A stretch of DNA of 64,000 nucleotides from Faecalicatena sp. Marseille-Q4148 (GCA_018228665.1 CP073692.1:1562046-1626045); one strand, 5' to 3'; numbered from the stretch's first letter, positions 27,797 through 41,627 are shown. The notes: generated by a model from the sequence alone, not told the origin. Numbers and translations: made by a program.

Positions 27797-27847
27797 ATGA
27801 TATTATTTTGATATCATCATAATACCTCCACATTTAATGTTTGTCAA
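27797..27847 (-). promoter_or_regulatory. Promoter and operator of the SPFH/RHH operon
   Basis: TTGACA (27847-27842), 17 bp, TATTAT (27824-27819), then an inverted repeat ATGATAT (27797-27803) / ATATCAT (27811-27817) directly downstream of the -10. Confidence 0.75.
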
Positions 27848-27928
27848 GATTCCCGAAAAAAAATATTACAAAAAAACACTGCTTTATAGAATCTTTCTAC
27901 AAAACAATGTTTCTTTTCATGTCACTTT

Positions 27929-28465
27929 CTATGGCTCTTTCCAGGTCACTCTTACTCTGCAGTCTTCCCGCATAGCACAACGCTCCAACGAAAGTTCTAT
28001 TCCCTGCTTCTTGAAACAGCGACAAATCATCTCAAAAATGCCAATGACCTGATTCTCGTATATCATATTTTCTTTATAAGCCTCATAATATTTGCGGTTA
28101 GTAAACCAGACAGCACGAGGATAACTCTTCTTAATATTCCAGGCACGGATTTTTTTATGACCGAGAAATTCAAACTCATTTGAACTCCCGCTGGTAGATC
28201 CGTTATCCAAACGCTCCGGAATTTTCTTTAGTTCTTCTTCTGCCTCTGCAATCGTATCATAGATCATCTTTGTTTCCTCTTTGGTCATTTTAAAAATTTC
28301 CATAGAGTTAATCTGTTCACAAAATTTATAGGTACAGTATTTTAGATTTCCATTTCCATACAGACAGACAGAAAATCCGCCTTCATCACCGTCCATCCCC
28401 ATAATCGGTCCCGTCTGATAGGAAAATACAATCATATCTTTATTTAACGCTTCGAATGCAATCAT
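27929..28465 (-). CDS. Hypothetical protein
   Basis: About 178 aa from the internal ATG with AAGGGG upstream; the longer frame to 28522 begins at a TTG without a ribosome-binding site. The product starts MIAFEALNKDMIVFSYQTGP and has no signal peptide, membrane segment or motif that I recognise. It is a soluble alpha/beta-looking protein with a cysteine-containing C terminus (CRCFKKQGIELSLERC). It is divergent from the deacetylase gene and stands alone. No function is proposed. Confidence 0.6.
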   Translation of the reverse strand: MIAFEALNKDMIVFSYQTGPIMGMDGDEGGFSVCLYGNGNLKYCTYKFCEQINSMEIFKMTKEETKMIYDTIAEAEEELKKIPERLDNGSTSGSSNEFEFLGHKKIRAWNIKKSYPRAVWFTNRKYYEAYKENMIYENQVIGIFEMICRCFKKQGIELSLERCAMREDCRVRVTWKEP

Positions 28466-28635
28466 CTTGATACCCCTTATGTCTATTTTTCCCTGTTTTA
28501 TTATAGTATATTTTCCTTGCAAAATCAGCCAGATTCTGTAACTTTCTAAAAATTTTTTCCCTCTTCTTTTTTCTCATCACGCATACTTTCTCTGTTGTTT
28601 CATATATTTAAAATAACACATCTTTCGGAGTGATT

Positions 28636-29454
28636 ATGAACATCAAATCTTATGCAAAACAGTGTGCAAAATATTTCTTACTGCTTACCGCTTCTTTTCT
28701 TGCCGGAGAATTTACTGCCTACTGTATAGACTGTTTTTCCCCGGAAACTGTTGAAACCTCTGCATCCGGTAACTGGGGACTTGGTTTTCCTGAGGAAGGT
28801 CAGCTTCCTACCGCAAATGCAACTATCGAAGAGCTGAAAGCCTATGACGCATATTTTGCAGAAGCCACCACCGAAAAAAAGCTGTATCTGACATTCGACT
28901 GCGGCTACGAAAACGGGAATACGAAGCCTATCCTCGAAGCGCTCAAAAAACACAACGCTCCCGCTGCTTTTTTCTGCGTAGGAAACTTTGTCAAAGAACA
29001 GCCTGATCTCATCCGGCAAATCGTTCAGGAAGGGCACACAGTAGGAAATCATACATACACCCATCCGGATATGTCTAAAATTTCTACAAAAGAGCGTTTT
29101 CAAGAGGAATTAGAAAAAGTAGAAACGCTCTATGAACAAATTACCGGAGAGCCTATGACAAAATATTACCGACCTCCCCAGGGAATCTACAGTACTCAAA
29201 ATCTCGAAATGGCAAAAGCTCTTGGATATAAAACCTTTTTTTGGAGCCTTGCCTATGTGGACTGGTACCAGGATCAGCAGCCGACAAAAGAAGAAGCTTT
29301 TGCTAAACTGCTTCCCCGCATTCATCCGGGCGCTGTTATCTTGCTTCACAACACGTCTTCTACCAACGGTCAGATTCTTGATGAGCTTTTGACAAAATGG
29401 GAAGAAATGGGTTACTCGTTTCATTCGTTAGATGAGCTTTGTACAAATTCTTAA
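28636..29454 (+). CDS. pdaA: Polysaccharide deacetylase, PdaA-like
   Basis: NodB-fold deacetylase, 272 aa. An N-terminal signal/anchor (about residues 10-27) is followed by the family motifs: TFDCGYENGN (catalytic Asp and metal Asp, though the usual DDG is DCG as in PdaA), HTYTHPDMS (metal His pair) and RPPQG. The ending has WSLAYVDW and HPGAVILLHNTS. This DCGYENG form is characteristic of the sporulation muramic-delta-lactam enzyme PdaA, so the organism probably makes spores. Start at the ATG with GGAG upstream. Confidence 0.88.
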   Translation: MNIKSYAKQCAKYFLLLTASFLAGEFTAYCIDCFSPETVETSASGNWGLGFPEEGQLPTANATIEELKAYDAYFAEATTEKKLYLTFDCGYENGNTKPILEALKKHNAPAAFFCVGNFVKEQPDLIRQIVQEGHTVGNHTYTHPDMSKISTKERFQEELEKVETLYEQITGEPMTKYYRPPQGIYSTQNLEMAKALGYKTFFWSLAYVDWYQDQQPTKEEAFAKLLPRIHPGAVILLHNTSSTNGQILDELLTKWEEMGYSFHSLDELCTNS

Positions 29455-29477
29455 CCGATTCTACAAAACCACCAAAA

Positions 29478-29524
29478 AAAGACAGTATAAAAGTCCGTTA
29501 TTCTCACTCTTCTATACTGTCTTT
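29478..29524. terminator. Terminator between convergent genes
   Basis: 12-bp stem AAAGACAGTATA (29478-29489) / TATACTGTCTTT (29513-29524) with A and T tracts. Confidence 0.8.
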
Positions 29525-29566
29525 CATTATTTTATCACATATAACAATCCATATGCTCTGATATTC

Positions 29567-30367
29567 TTATGGTCTTAGTCCCATACCGCCTTCTAGCGTA
29601 ATTGTTTCTCCACTCATGTACTTGAAGTCCGGAGAAGCAAGCTGTACACAAACACGTCCAATCTCTTTTTCTGTATCGCCGTAATGTCCTGCCGGCGGCA
29701 TTTTTACATTTGCTTTAAATGCATCCGGATATGTTTTTTCAAAATTCTCAAGCTGTGCAGTCCATGCAAGCGGGCAGATGATATTTACATTAATTCCGTC
29801 TTTCCCCCACTCTGTTGCCGCAACTCTTGTTAATCCACGAACACCTTCCTTTGCTGCTGCATATGCACACTGTCCATAATTTCCAAATAATCCGGCTCCT
29901 GAAGCAAAGTTAATCACAGTTCCTTTTGTTTCTTTCAAATATGGATAGCAGGCTTTCATATAATAAAATGTAGCATACAGACCTGAATATACCGCAAGAT
30001 CAAACTGTTCTGTCGTATGATCTTCTAATGTAACGCCGGAAGCAGATGCCTGTGCATTATTAATTAATACATCGATTCTTCCAAAAGCTTCTACTGCCTC
30101 TTTCACTACATTCTGTACAACTGCTTCATTATCAGCTCCGGCACTGACATCGGCCTGCACTGGTAAAACTTTCACACCATATAATTTCTCTAATTCTTCT
30201 TTTGCTTCTTCTAATTTCTTTACATTTCTGCCAGTAATCACAAGGTTTGCACCTTCTTTTGCATATGCTGTTGCAATTCCATACCCGATTGAGCCACAGC
30301 GTCCATCACTTAAAACAGATCTGCCGCCCCCTGTAATAATTGCTGTCTTTCCTGTTAAAAATCCCAT
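29567..30367 (-). CDS. SDR oxidoreductase, probable 12alpha-hydroxysteroid dehydrogenase-like
   Basis: Classical short-chain dehydrogenase, 266 aa. The cofactor loop is TGGGRSVLSDGRCGSIGYGI, longer than the usual TGxxxGIG by several residues. TGRN at about 45-48 suggests NADP. NNAQASASG (about 104-112), the catalytic Ser in NFASGAG and Tyr/Lys in CAYAAAKEG follow. From memory, the blocks NNAQASASG, SGLYATFYYMKACYP, RVAATEWGKDGINVN and SPDFKYMSGET match gut bacterial bile-acid 12alpha-hydroxysteroid dehydrogenases closely. No bai genes are nearby. The gene is monocistronic; the substrate is an inference. Confidence 0.75.
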   Translation of the reverse strand: MGFLTGKTAIITGGGRSVLSDGRCGSIGYGIATAYAKEGANLVITGRNVKKLEEAKEELEKLYGVKVLPVQADVSAGADNEAVVQNVVKEAVEAFGRIDVLINNAQASASGVTLEDHTTEQFDLAVYSGLYATFYYMKACYPYLKETKGTVINFASGAGLFGNYGQCAYAAAKEGVRGLTRVAATEWGKDGINVNIICPLAWTAQLENFEKTYPDAFKANVKMPPAGHYGDTEKEIGRVCVQLASPDFKYMSGETITLEGGMGLRP

Positions 30368-30427
30368 AACAATTCTCCTTTCAACTTACCGACACAAAGC
30401 AAACTCGCTTCATAAAAATATGCTAAT

Positions 30428-30456
30428 AGTGTAACAAGTTAGATACTAAAGTTCAA
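30428..30456 (-). promoter_or_regulatory. Promoter of the SDR gene
   Basis: TTGAAC (30456-30451), 17 bp, TACACT (30433-30428). The spacer contains GTTAGATACTAA (30438-30449), resembling the MarR operator at 26332. The rest of the 30368-30590 gap is AT-rich and shows no gene. Confidence 0.6.
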
Positions 30457-30590
30457 CATTTTCACTAAATTCTTTCTGGAATTTTTAGAAATAGCATAAA
30501 ATATATCTAAAATCTAATTATAATTTTGCACAGATATACGCAAATTACTCAATTAATCTCAAAATGATAAATAAAAAATTCTATACATGT

Positions 30591-30622
30591 AAAAAACACC
30601 ATATATCAATGATATACGGTGT
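30591..30622 (-). terminator. Terminator of the rRNA operon
   Basis: Minus-strand hairpin beginning ACACCGTATATCA and closing TGATATATGGTGT, followed by TTTTT. It lies about 75 bp past the 23S end; no 5S gene occurs between them. Confidence 0.85.
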
Positions 30623-30633
30623 CTTCTCTCTAT

Positions 30634-33755
<3,122 letters not shown>

Positions 33756-33831
33756 ACATTGACTGTTTTATCAGTCATCAGAAATCTGAATCTCTTCAGA
33801 ACCCTGATCACTGGTAAAACTTTTTTTATGA

Positions 33832-33949
33832 TCTGGCGGCCACCTACTCTCCCACACCGTCTCCAGTGCAGTACCATCGGCCGCTTAGGTCTTAACCATC
33901 GTGTTCGAGATGGGAACGGGTGTCTCCCCTAAGCGCATCGCCACCAGAA
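33832..33949 (-). rRNA. 5S ribosomal RNA, placed between 16S and 23S
   Basis: The minus strand contains TCTGGTGGCGATGCGC, the conserved CCCATCTCGAACACG and GGGAGAGTAGG, ending GCCGCCAGAT. The terminal stem TCTGGTGGC/GCCGCCAGA is intact. Its place between 16S and 23S, with none after 23S, is not the usual bacterial order. The rest of the 16S-23S spacer contains no tRNA. Confidence 0.93.
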
Positions 33950-34050
33950 GCATTGAGTACTTAGCGAGGTCTTCTCGAGCTTAGTACGAAAGCTGTTCTT
34001 CGCACTCCGTGTGAAGAACTTCCTTCCACAGCCCTTGCTTGAAGACTTCT

Positions 34051-35771
<1,721 letters not shown>

Positions 35772-35796
35772 TTCTCTGTCGTTTGACAGCTCATCT

Positions 35797-35825
35797 AGTT
35801 TATCATAACCGATTTGCTTTGTCAA
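35797..35825 (-). promoter_or_regulatory. rRNA promoter 3 (proximal)
   Basis: TTGACA (35825-35820), 17 bp, TAAACT (35802-35797), followed by GAGCTGTC-AAAC-GACAG hairpin. Confidence 0.8.
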
Positions 35826-35879
35826 GAACTTTTTTATTTTATTTTTTCAAGTTCTTGTTGTCTTTGCGACAGCTCATTT

Positions 35880-35908
35880 AGATTATCACATCTGTTCGGC
35901 TTTGTCAA
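35880..35908 (-). promoter_or_regulatory. rRNA promoter 2
   Basis: TTGACA (35908-35903), 17 bp, TAATCT (35885-35880), followed by GAGCTGTC-GCAAA-GACA. Confidence 0.85.
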
Positions 35909-35973
35909 CAACTTTTTTCTTTTCCAGAAAACTTTTTTGTTGATCGGAAGCCCTGTCTTGCGACAGCTCGTTT

Positions 35974-36002
35974 ATATTATCACTCCCGGATGCGATTGTC
36001 AA
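35974..36002 (-). promoter_or_regulatory. rRNA promoter 1 (distal)
   Basis: TTGACA (36002-35997), 17 bp, TAATAT (35979-35974), followed by GAGCTGTC-GCAA-GACAG. The 486-bp gap 35630-36115 holds these three promoters, the 16S leader and the MATE terminator. Confidence 0.85.
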
Positions 36003-36059
36003 CATTTTTTTGCAATTTTTTCCAAATATTTTTCCACTCTTTCTGAACAGCCCTGAAAA

Positions 36060-36093
36060 TGCAAAATGAGACAGAAGTTTCGCCTTCTGTCTC
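36060..36093 (-). terminator. Terminator of the MATE gene
   Basis: 10-bp stem GAGACAGAAG (36068-36077) / CTTCTGTCTC (36084-36093), then ATTTTGC on the minus strand. Confidence 0.8.
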
Positions 36094-36115
36094 ACACTCT
36101 CTTATACGCTCTCTC

Positions 36116-37489
36116 TTATGCTTCAGCCGCTGCACGATTTTCAAGTTTTCGGAAAAGACGTATTAATCCAATCACCGCTGCAGCTGCCAGCACAATTTCT
36201 GCCGTAAACTGCGTATATGCAAGTCCATATAGCGGGAATAATGCATTTAAAATATAAATCGCCGGTATCTCCAAAATAATTTTCCGCATAATCGCAAATC
36301 CCAGGGCATACTTTCCCATTCCAACTGCCTGAAATACTCCGACTGCCAGAAAGTCCATGCATAAAAACGGCAGTCCCATACAAAATCCTCTCAAAAATCG
36401 CGTACCATATGTGATAATTGCTTCATTTTCCATAAAGAGCGAGATTAATTTTCCGGCTCCCACATAATAACCAATTGCCACTATTGCAAGAAATCCAAGG
36501 GAAATTCTTGCGGAAAAAAGCAGCGTTCCTTTCATTCGTTTATGATTTCCACTGGAATAGTTATAGCTGATCAACGGCATGATTCCCTGTGACATGCCCA
36601 TTGCAATGTTCATTGGAACCATATTGATTTTCTGAGTGATCCCCATTGCTGCAACTGCATCTGCTCCAAATCCTGCTGTAAAATTATTTAAAATTGTCAT
36701 TCCGGTAACATTGAGCAGATTTTGGATCGATGCCGGAATTCCTACTCCGCAGATTCCAAGCACAATCTCTCTTTTGAACTTACACTGCGAAGGCTGGATA
36801 CATACATATGTTGATTTCCTTCTCACATACAAAAGTACAAAGAAATACATGCAGGCAAAGCAATTTGAAATGCATGTCGCCATTCCTGCTCCTGCGGCTC
36901 CCATATCCAGTCCCTGCGGCAAAATAAAAATCGGATCTAAAATCATATTCATCAGGCAGCCGCTCATTGTACCAATGCTTGCATGAAGCGAAGCGCCTTC
37001 TGCCCTTACCAGATATGCCAGCACAACATTTAAAATAGACGGCACCGCGCCGAAATTAACCGTCCATTGCAAATACGCTGCCGTTGCCTCTGCTGTTTTT
37101 GCGTCTGCACCCAGGATATTTAAAAGAGGCGCCTGTCCAAATGTACAAAGAAGCGAGAATACAATTCCGCTAAACAATGCACTGTAGAATCCAACCGCCG
37201 AGCTTTTATATACGGTATCATAATCTTTCCGTCCAAGCGCTCTGCTCATCATACTGGAACTTCCCACGCCGAAAAGATTATTCACTGCATTAAAGGCAAG
37301 CAGTACCGGCGCTGCCAATGTTACAGCCGCATTTTCTATCGGATTGTTCAACATTCCTACAAAATATGTATCTGCCAGATTATAAATAACCATAACAAGA
37401 GAACTCAAAATAGTAGGAACAGATAACTGTGCCACTGCCTTTGGGATTGGTACAGTTTCAAATAATTCCAATCTCTTTTTATTCTTCAT
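36116..37489 (-). CDS. MATE family efflux transporter
   Basis: 12-helix cation/drug antiporter, about 457 aa. The N terminus VPKAVAQLSVPTILSSLVMV-like stretch (IPKAVAQLSVPTILSSL) and NLADTYFVG are MATE hallmarks. The second half repeats the fold, with GICGVGIPASIQNLLN and SQGIMPLISYNYSSGN. The ATG at 37489 overlaps the end of the Nudix gene by 11 bp, so the pair is coupled. Longer in-frame starts lack a ribosome-binding site. The substrate is unknown. Confidence 0.9.
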   Translation of the reverse strand: MKNKKRLELFETVPIPKAVAQLSVPTILSSLVMVIYNLADTYFVGMLNNPIENAAVTLAAPVLLAFNAVNNLFGVGSSSMMSRALGRKDYDTVYKSSAVGFYSALFSGIVFSLLCTFGQAPLLNILGADAKTAEATAAYLQWTVNFGAVPSILNVVLAYLVRAEGASLHASIGTMSGCLMNMILDPIFILPQGLDMGAAGAGMATCISNCFACMYFFVLLYVRRKSTYVCIQPSQCKFKREIVLGICGVGIPASIQNLLNVTGMTILNNFTAGFGADAVAAMGITQKINMVPMNIAMGMSQGIMPLISYNYSSGNHKRMKGTLLFSARISLGFLAIVAIGYYVGAGKLISLFMENEAIITYGTRFLRGFCMGLPFLCMDFLAVGVFQAVGMGKYALGFAIMRKIILEIPAIYILNALFPLYGLAYTQFTAEIVLAAAAVIGLIRLFRKLENRAAAEA

Positions 37490-38021
37490 AATTGTTTCCG
37501 TCATCCTGACTTGTGCAATTCGCTTGGCAATAAATTGATTGATCGCTAATATCAAGATCCTTTCCATCTAATACTGCTTTTATGAGCCTGTCTGTCCGGT
37601 CATACACTAATTTCAGTGAGAAAAACGGAACTTCTTCCGCCAGCAATTTCAAAAAAATCTTATCTCCCTGCCAAAGATTTAATTCACTGACACGATCAAT
37701 TTCAATCCATTCCAGTTTACCTTCATCGCACACGATTGGCTCTCCCACAAATTCATCTGCCGTAAAAAGCGACATATATTCTGTGAGCCCTTTTTCTGTA
37801 ACGAAAGTAACAATTCCACGATACCGGTAAGACGTCAACGTATATCCGGTCTCTTCCTTTACTTCTCGTAGCATACATTCTTCCGGGCTTTCATCTTCTT
37901 CAAAATGTCCTCCGACTCCAATCCATTTGTCTTTATTCACATCATTTTCTTTCACTGTTCGATGGAGCATCAGATATTTTCCATTGTGTTCTATATAACA
38001 CAATGTACTTAATTTATGCAT
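37479..38021 (-). CDS. Nudix hydrolase (MutT/8-oxo-dGTP type)
   Basis: 180 aa. The Nudix box is complete: GGHFEEDESPEECMLREVKE followed by ETGY (GX5EX7REUXEEXGU), preceded by KDKWIGV. The N-terminal TLCYIEHNGKYLMLHRTVK is the pattern of the 8-oxo-dGTP diphosphatase branch. The ATG at 38021 has GGAGG eight bases upstream. The tail (about 150-180), with a few Cys, is not in the core fold. It is translationally coupled to the MATE gene. Confidence 0.9.
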   Translation of the reverse strand: MHKLSTLCYIEHNGKYLMLHRTVKENDVNKDKWIGVGGHFEEDESPEECMLREVKEETGYTLTSYRYRGIVTFVTEKGLTEYMSLFTADEFVGEPIVCDEGKLEWIEIDRVSELNLWQGDKIFLKLLAEEVPFFSLKLVYDRTDRLIKAVLDGKDLDISDQSIYCQANCTSQDDGNNYEE

Positions 38022-38085
38022 AACTACTGCCTCCTTCAACTTTTTCTTTTTTCTATCTTATCACACATGAAATTTCCTTTCCAGC

Positions 38086-38134
38086 AAAAAAGGAACTGCT
38101 TCATCAGCATACGCCTGATAAAGCAATCCCTTTT
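38086..38134 (-). terminator. Terminator of the nucleoside operon
   Basis: Long imperfect hairpin with GGGATTGCTTTATCAG pairing to CTGATGAAGCAGTTCC on the minus strand, then TTTTTT, about 30 bp past punA. Confidence 0.8.
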
Positions 38135-38165
38135 CCTATCTCTGTCCAGAATCTTTTTTCTGTTT

Positions 38166-38990
38166 CTAAATTCTTGTAATGACTCCTGTTACAAGCTCTT
38201 TAAACTGTTTTGCTACACGGTCAGCTGTTTCCTGTACTTCTTTATGATTCAGCTGTTCTTTTGACATACCTGCTGCCAGATTCGTAATACAGGAGATACC
38301 GCACACTTCCATTCCCATATGATGTGCTGCCATTGCCTCACATGCTGTGCTCATACCTACTGCATCACCGCCCATCGCTCTGCAGAGACGCACTTCTGCC
38401 GGTGTCTCGTAGCTTGGTCCGGTAAACTGCACATAAACGCCTTCCTGAAGCTTGATCTGCAGTTCTTCCGCAGTTTTGCGGATAATATCGCGCATACGCT
38501 TACTATACACTTCACTCATATCCGGAAATCTTGCTCCAAGTTCATCCAAATTCGGTCCGATCAGAGGACTTGGTACACCTGTTGTAATATGATCAGTGAT
38601 CATCATGAAATCACCCGGCTGAAATTCAAAGTTCACTCCGCCTGCAGCATTCGTCAAAATCAGTTTTTTGGCGCCCAGCATTCCCATTAGTCTTGTCGGG
38701 AGCACAACATCTGACATTGGGTATCCTTCATAAAAATGTACCCGTCCCTGCATAATCACAACCGGAACCTGATTCACATATCCAAATACAAATCTTCCCT
38801 TATGTCCTGCTACAGTAGATGTCGGGAACCCTTCAATCTCTGTGTATGCGATCGTCTGCTCGATCTGGATCTCATCTGCATAATCACCGAGTCCTGATCC
38901 GAGAATCAACGCTACTTCCGGCTGAAAATCTATTTTCTTTTTAATACTTTCTACACATGTCATTAATTTGTTATATACTTCGTTCATCAC
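38166..38990 (-). CDS. punA: Purine-nucleoside phosphorylase (trimeric type)
   Basis: Cleaves inosine or guanosine with phosphate to the base and (deoxy)ribose 1-phosphate. 274 aa. LILGSGLGDYAD (about residues 28-39) is the phosphate loop. VVIMQGRVHFYEGYP, then LTNAAGGVN, QFTGPSYETPAEVR and AVGMSTACEAMAAHH are family blocks. It ends the nucleoside operon, downstream of the Crp/Fnr gene. Confidence 0.95.
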   Translation of the reverse strand: MMNEVYNKLMTCVESIKKKIDFQPEVALILGSGLGDYADEIQIEQTIAYTEIEGFPTSTVAGHKGRFVFGYVNQVPVVIMQGRVHFYEGYPMSDVVLPTRLMGMLGAKKLILTNAAGGVNFEFQPGDFMMITDHITTGVPSPLIGPNLDELGARFPDMSEVYSKRMRDIIRKTAEELQIKLQEGVYVQFTGPSYETPAEVRLCRAMGGDAVGMSTACEAMAAHHMGMEVCGISCITNLAAGMSKEQLNHKEVQETADRVAKQFKELVTGVITRI

Positions 38991-39005
38991 TAACCTCTTT
39001 TCCGC

Positions 39006-39734
39006 TTATTCCGTCTCCATAACGGAAGCAACTATTTTTTTCAATGCAAGATACTGCTCATAGTCAATCAGTATCTGATTTCCTTCTTTTGTGAGCATTC
39101 CCTCTTCCGAAAACTTTTTCACAGCGCGATTAATCGTCTTTAGGCAAAGCCCTGTACCATTTGCCAGACTCTGACGTCCGCCCCGCACACGAAGCATGCC
39201 ATTTCTCGCATACCGTTCATAACGTTCCGTCAGCAGCATTGCTAATCTGTCAGAACCTTGAAGAAACAGAAGCGCCCTTCCTTTTCTTCCATCTTCCAGA
39301 AGATATTCTCCAACACGCTTTGCCTCCTGCTTCAGTGCATGAATATCCGAACTCATCCATCTCTCAAATATTGCTTTAGGTATTTTCACGACTGTGCATT
39401 TCGTAACTGTCCGCAATGTCGTACGGTATCTGTCCAGATCCATAATAAATTCCATTCCACCCATGGCATATACTTTATCAAAGCGCATAAACTCATATGT
39501 AATTCCACAAAATCGGTAATCAATTGCCTCAATTGTTCCTTTTCCAATAAAGTAGATATTATCTACCGGAGCATTTTCCCTCACGAAAATCACATTCTTA
39601 TCCATTTCCTCAATCTGAAATGAATCCAGAAGCCACAAAGGCGCTCCTTTAAAATATTCTTTGAATTGTTCCTGCCTGTCTTTATCAACGTCTTTCAGAA
39701 ATGGCAGTGCTTCATATAATGTTTTATATCCCAC
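39006..39734 (-). CDS. Crp/Fnr family regulator
   Basis: 242 aa with an N-terminal cyclic-nucleotide-binding-like beta barrel (about residues 30-135, PVDNIYFIGKGTIEAIDY) and a C-terminal helix-turn-helix (about 165-230, GGRQSLANGTGLCLKTINRA). No cysteine cluster for an Fe-S centre is apparent. It lies inside the nucleoside salvage operon between the membrane protein and punA, so it may control that operon in response to a metabolite. Confidence 0.88.
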   Translation of the reverse strand: MGYKTLYEALPFLKDVDKDRQEQFKEYFKGAPLWLLDSFQIEEMDKNVIFVRENAPVDNIYFIGKGTIEAIDYRFCGITYEFMRFDKVYAMGGMEFIMDLDRYRTTLRTVTKCTVVKIPKAIFERWMSSDIHALKQEAKRVGEYLLEDGRKGRALLFLQGSDRLAMLLTERYERYARNGMLRVRGGRQSLANGTGLCLKTINRAVKKFSEEGMLTKEGNQILIDYEQYLALKKIVASVMETE

Positions 39735-39765
39735 TCATTTCTCCTTCCTCACGTTTTGCAGCGAT

Positions 39766-40404
39766 TTAGCGGATATCCTGCCCGCTCTTTCCCAGAAGTT
39801 TTTCTATCCTTCCTGACAGGAACTGAATAGCAGGTCCCGCTGTTACTGCCGTGATCACAGTGATAACTCCCAACTTTCCTCCAAGCAAGAAGCCGATCGC
39901 GATGCATCCCACATCAAATGAAATTTTTACTGTTTGAAACTCTTTCTTTGTTTTATCCCGAAGAACCATAACAAGACCGGTAAAGGGATCAAGTCCCATA
40001 TCTGCCGTAATAAACATAGCAACTCCAAGATACATGAGCGTACACCCCACTGTCGCTCCCACAATCTGCGTCAAAAGTGTTCCTGTTCCAAATACTATTT
40101 GATAAATTTTCCCTCCAACGCTCACCGCATTGCCGTAAAACAGCAGATGAACGAGCGTTCCAATGCTGACATAGTGTTTTTCTGCCAGAAATACAATTAT
40201 GATCAGCACAATATTTACGATATTTGAAGTCATTCCAAGCTGCTCCGGAGACAGATGAGCCGCATTGCGGATTCCATCATAAACAATTCCAATCGGATCA
40301 TTCCCAAGCGCTGCTGAAGCGTTAAAGGAAACGCCTATACCGATGAAAATAATCCCTGCAATCCCCAGAAGCATTTTCGCTGCCTTATCTTTATTCCATC
40401 GCAT
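39766..40404 (-). CDS. YczE/YitT-like membrane protein
   Basis: About 212 aa, five or six hydrophobic helices. The opening KMLLGIAGIIFIGIGVSFN plus ALGNDPIGIVYDGI and the repeat MFITADMGLDPFTGLVMVL match the YczE/YyaS group, in which each half carries a DP motif. The role is not established. Here it is embedded in a nucleoside catabolism operon, suggesting transport or export of a pentose, base or related metabolite (inference). The ATG at 40404 is taken because GGAG precedes it. Confidence 0.7.
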   Translation of the reverse strand: MRWNKDKAAKMLLGIAGIIFIGIGVSFNASAALGNDPIGIVYDGIRNAAHLSPEQLGMTSNIVNIVLIIIVFLAEKHYVSIGTLVHLLFYGNAVSVGGKIYQIVFGTGTLLTQIVGATVGCTLMYLGVAMFITADMGLDPFTGLVMVLRDKTKKEFQTVKISFDVGCIAIGFLLGGKLGVITVITAVTAGPAIQFLSGRIEKLLGKSGQDIR

Positions 40405-40420
40405 ACCTTTCTCCAAAGCT

Positions 40421-41611
40421 CTATATCAGCTGTTCCAAAATAGATGTACCAATCGTTCCTTCCGGCATTTTCACACCAAAATTTTCTGCTAAAGATGCCC
40501 CGATTACAGCAAATGTATCTGCCTCTTCCAATGCACCGCCTTCTTCCATTTGTTTTGCATAGGCAATAAACGGTACATACTCTCTTGTATGATCAGTTCC
40601 TGTATATGTCGGATCATTTCCATGATCTGCCGTCAGAATCAGAAGGTCATCTTCCCGAAGTGTTTCCAGAAGTACTCCGAGATTCCTGTCAAATTTCTCA
40701 ATCTCCTCTGCGTATCCTTTCACGTCTCTTCGATGTCCCCAAAGAGCGTCAAAATCAACAAGATTTACAAAACACAAACCATTAAAATCTTTTTTACTAA
40801 TCTCGATCGTCTGTTCCATTCCATGTACAGAACTGTTAGAGTGGTGTGCCTCTGTCACACCTTCACCGCAGAAAATATCATTGATCTTGCCAACACTGAT
40901 CACGTCAAATCCGTCGTCTTTCAGCGCATTCAGCACTGTCTTACCTGTCGGTTTTAACGCATAATCATGGCGGTTGCTTGTACGTTTAAACTCGCCTTTT
41001 TTCTTACCAATATAAGGTCTTGCGATTACACGTCCAACACGCCATTCATCCTTCATTGTAATCTCTCTTGCAATCTCACAGCACCGGTACAGATTCTGAA
41101 GATCAAATGTTTCCTCATTTCCACAGATCTGAAGCACAGAATCTGCAGATGTATACACGATCATAGCGCCTGTCTTGATTTCTTCTTCTCCCAATTCCTC
41201 GATGATCTCAGTTCCGCTTGCACTCTTATTTCCAATGACTCGTTTCCCGCATTGCTTCTCCAGCTCTTCGATCAATTCTTTTGGGAAGCCTGTTTCTGTA
41301 AAAGTTTTAAATGGTTTTTCTGTATGAATCCCCATCATTTCCCAATGTCCTGTCATCGTATCTTTGCCATTACTTGCTTCTGCCATCCGCATATAGCGTC
41401 CAAGCGGATGTTCTACACCTTCCATTTTTCCACCTTTATGCAGATTCAGCATTCCCAGCTTCTGAAGATTCGGAATCTCAAGCGTTTCCATCTGTTCCAA
41501 AATATGTCCAAAGGTATCTACGCCTGTATCTCCAAATCTCCCAGAATCCGGCATGGCTCCAATTCCAAGAGAATCTAATACAATCACAAAAACTCTCTTA
41601 TATTTATTCAT
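40421..41611 (-). CDS. deoB: Phosphopentomutase
   Basis: Converts (deoxy)ribose 1-phosphate to the 5-phosphate, feeding deoC and the pentose phosphate pathway. 396 aa. [20 protein letters not shown] carries the metal Asp. [15 protein letters not shown] and [10 protein letters not shown] mark the cap domain, and [12 protein letters not shown] plus [10 protein letters not shown] the alkaline-phosphatase-like metal site. The start at 41611 has AGGAGAGACAGG upstream; the longer frame runs into the add gene and is not used. Confidence 0.95.
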   Translation of the reverse strand: MNKYKRVFVIVLDSLGIGAMPDSGRFGDTGVDTFGHILEQMETLEIPNLQKLGMLNLHKGGKMEGVEHPLGRYMRMAEASNGKDTMTGHWEMMGIHTEKPFKTFTETGFPKELIEELEKQCGKRVIGNKSASGTEIIEELGEEEIKTGAMIVYTSADSVLQICGNEETFDLQNLYRCCEIAREITMKDEWRVGRVIARPYIGKKKGEFKRTSNRHDYALKPTGKTVLNALKDDGFDVISVGKINDIFCGEGVTEAHHSNSSVHGMEQTIEISKKDFNGLCFVNLVDFDALWGHRRDVKGYAEEIEKFDRNLGVLLETLREDDLLILTADHGNDPTYTGTDHTREYVPFIAYAKQMEEGGALEEADTFAVIGASLAENFGVKMPEGTIGTSILEQLI

Positions 41612-41627
41612 CCTGTCTCTCCTCATA

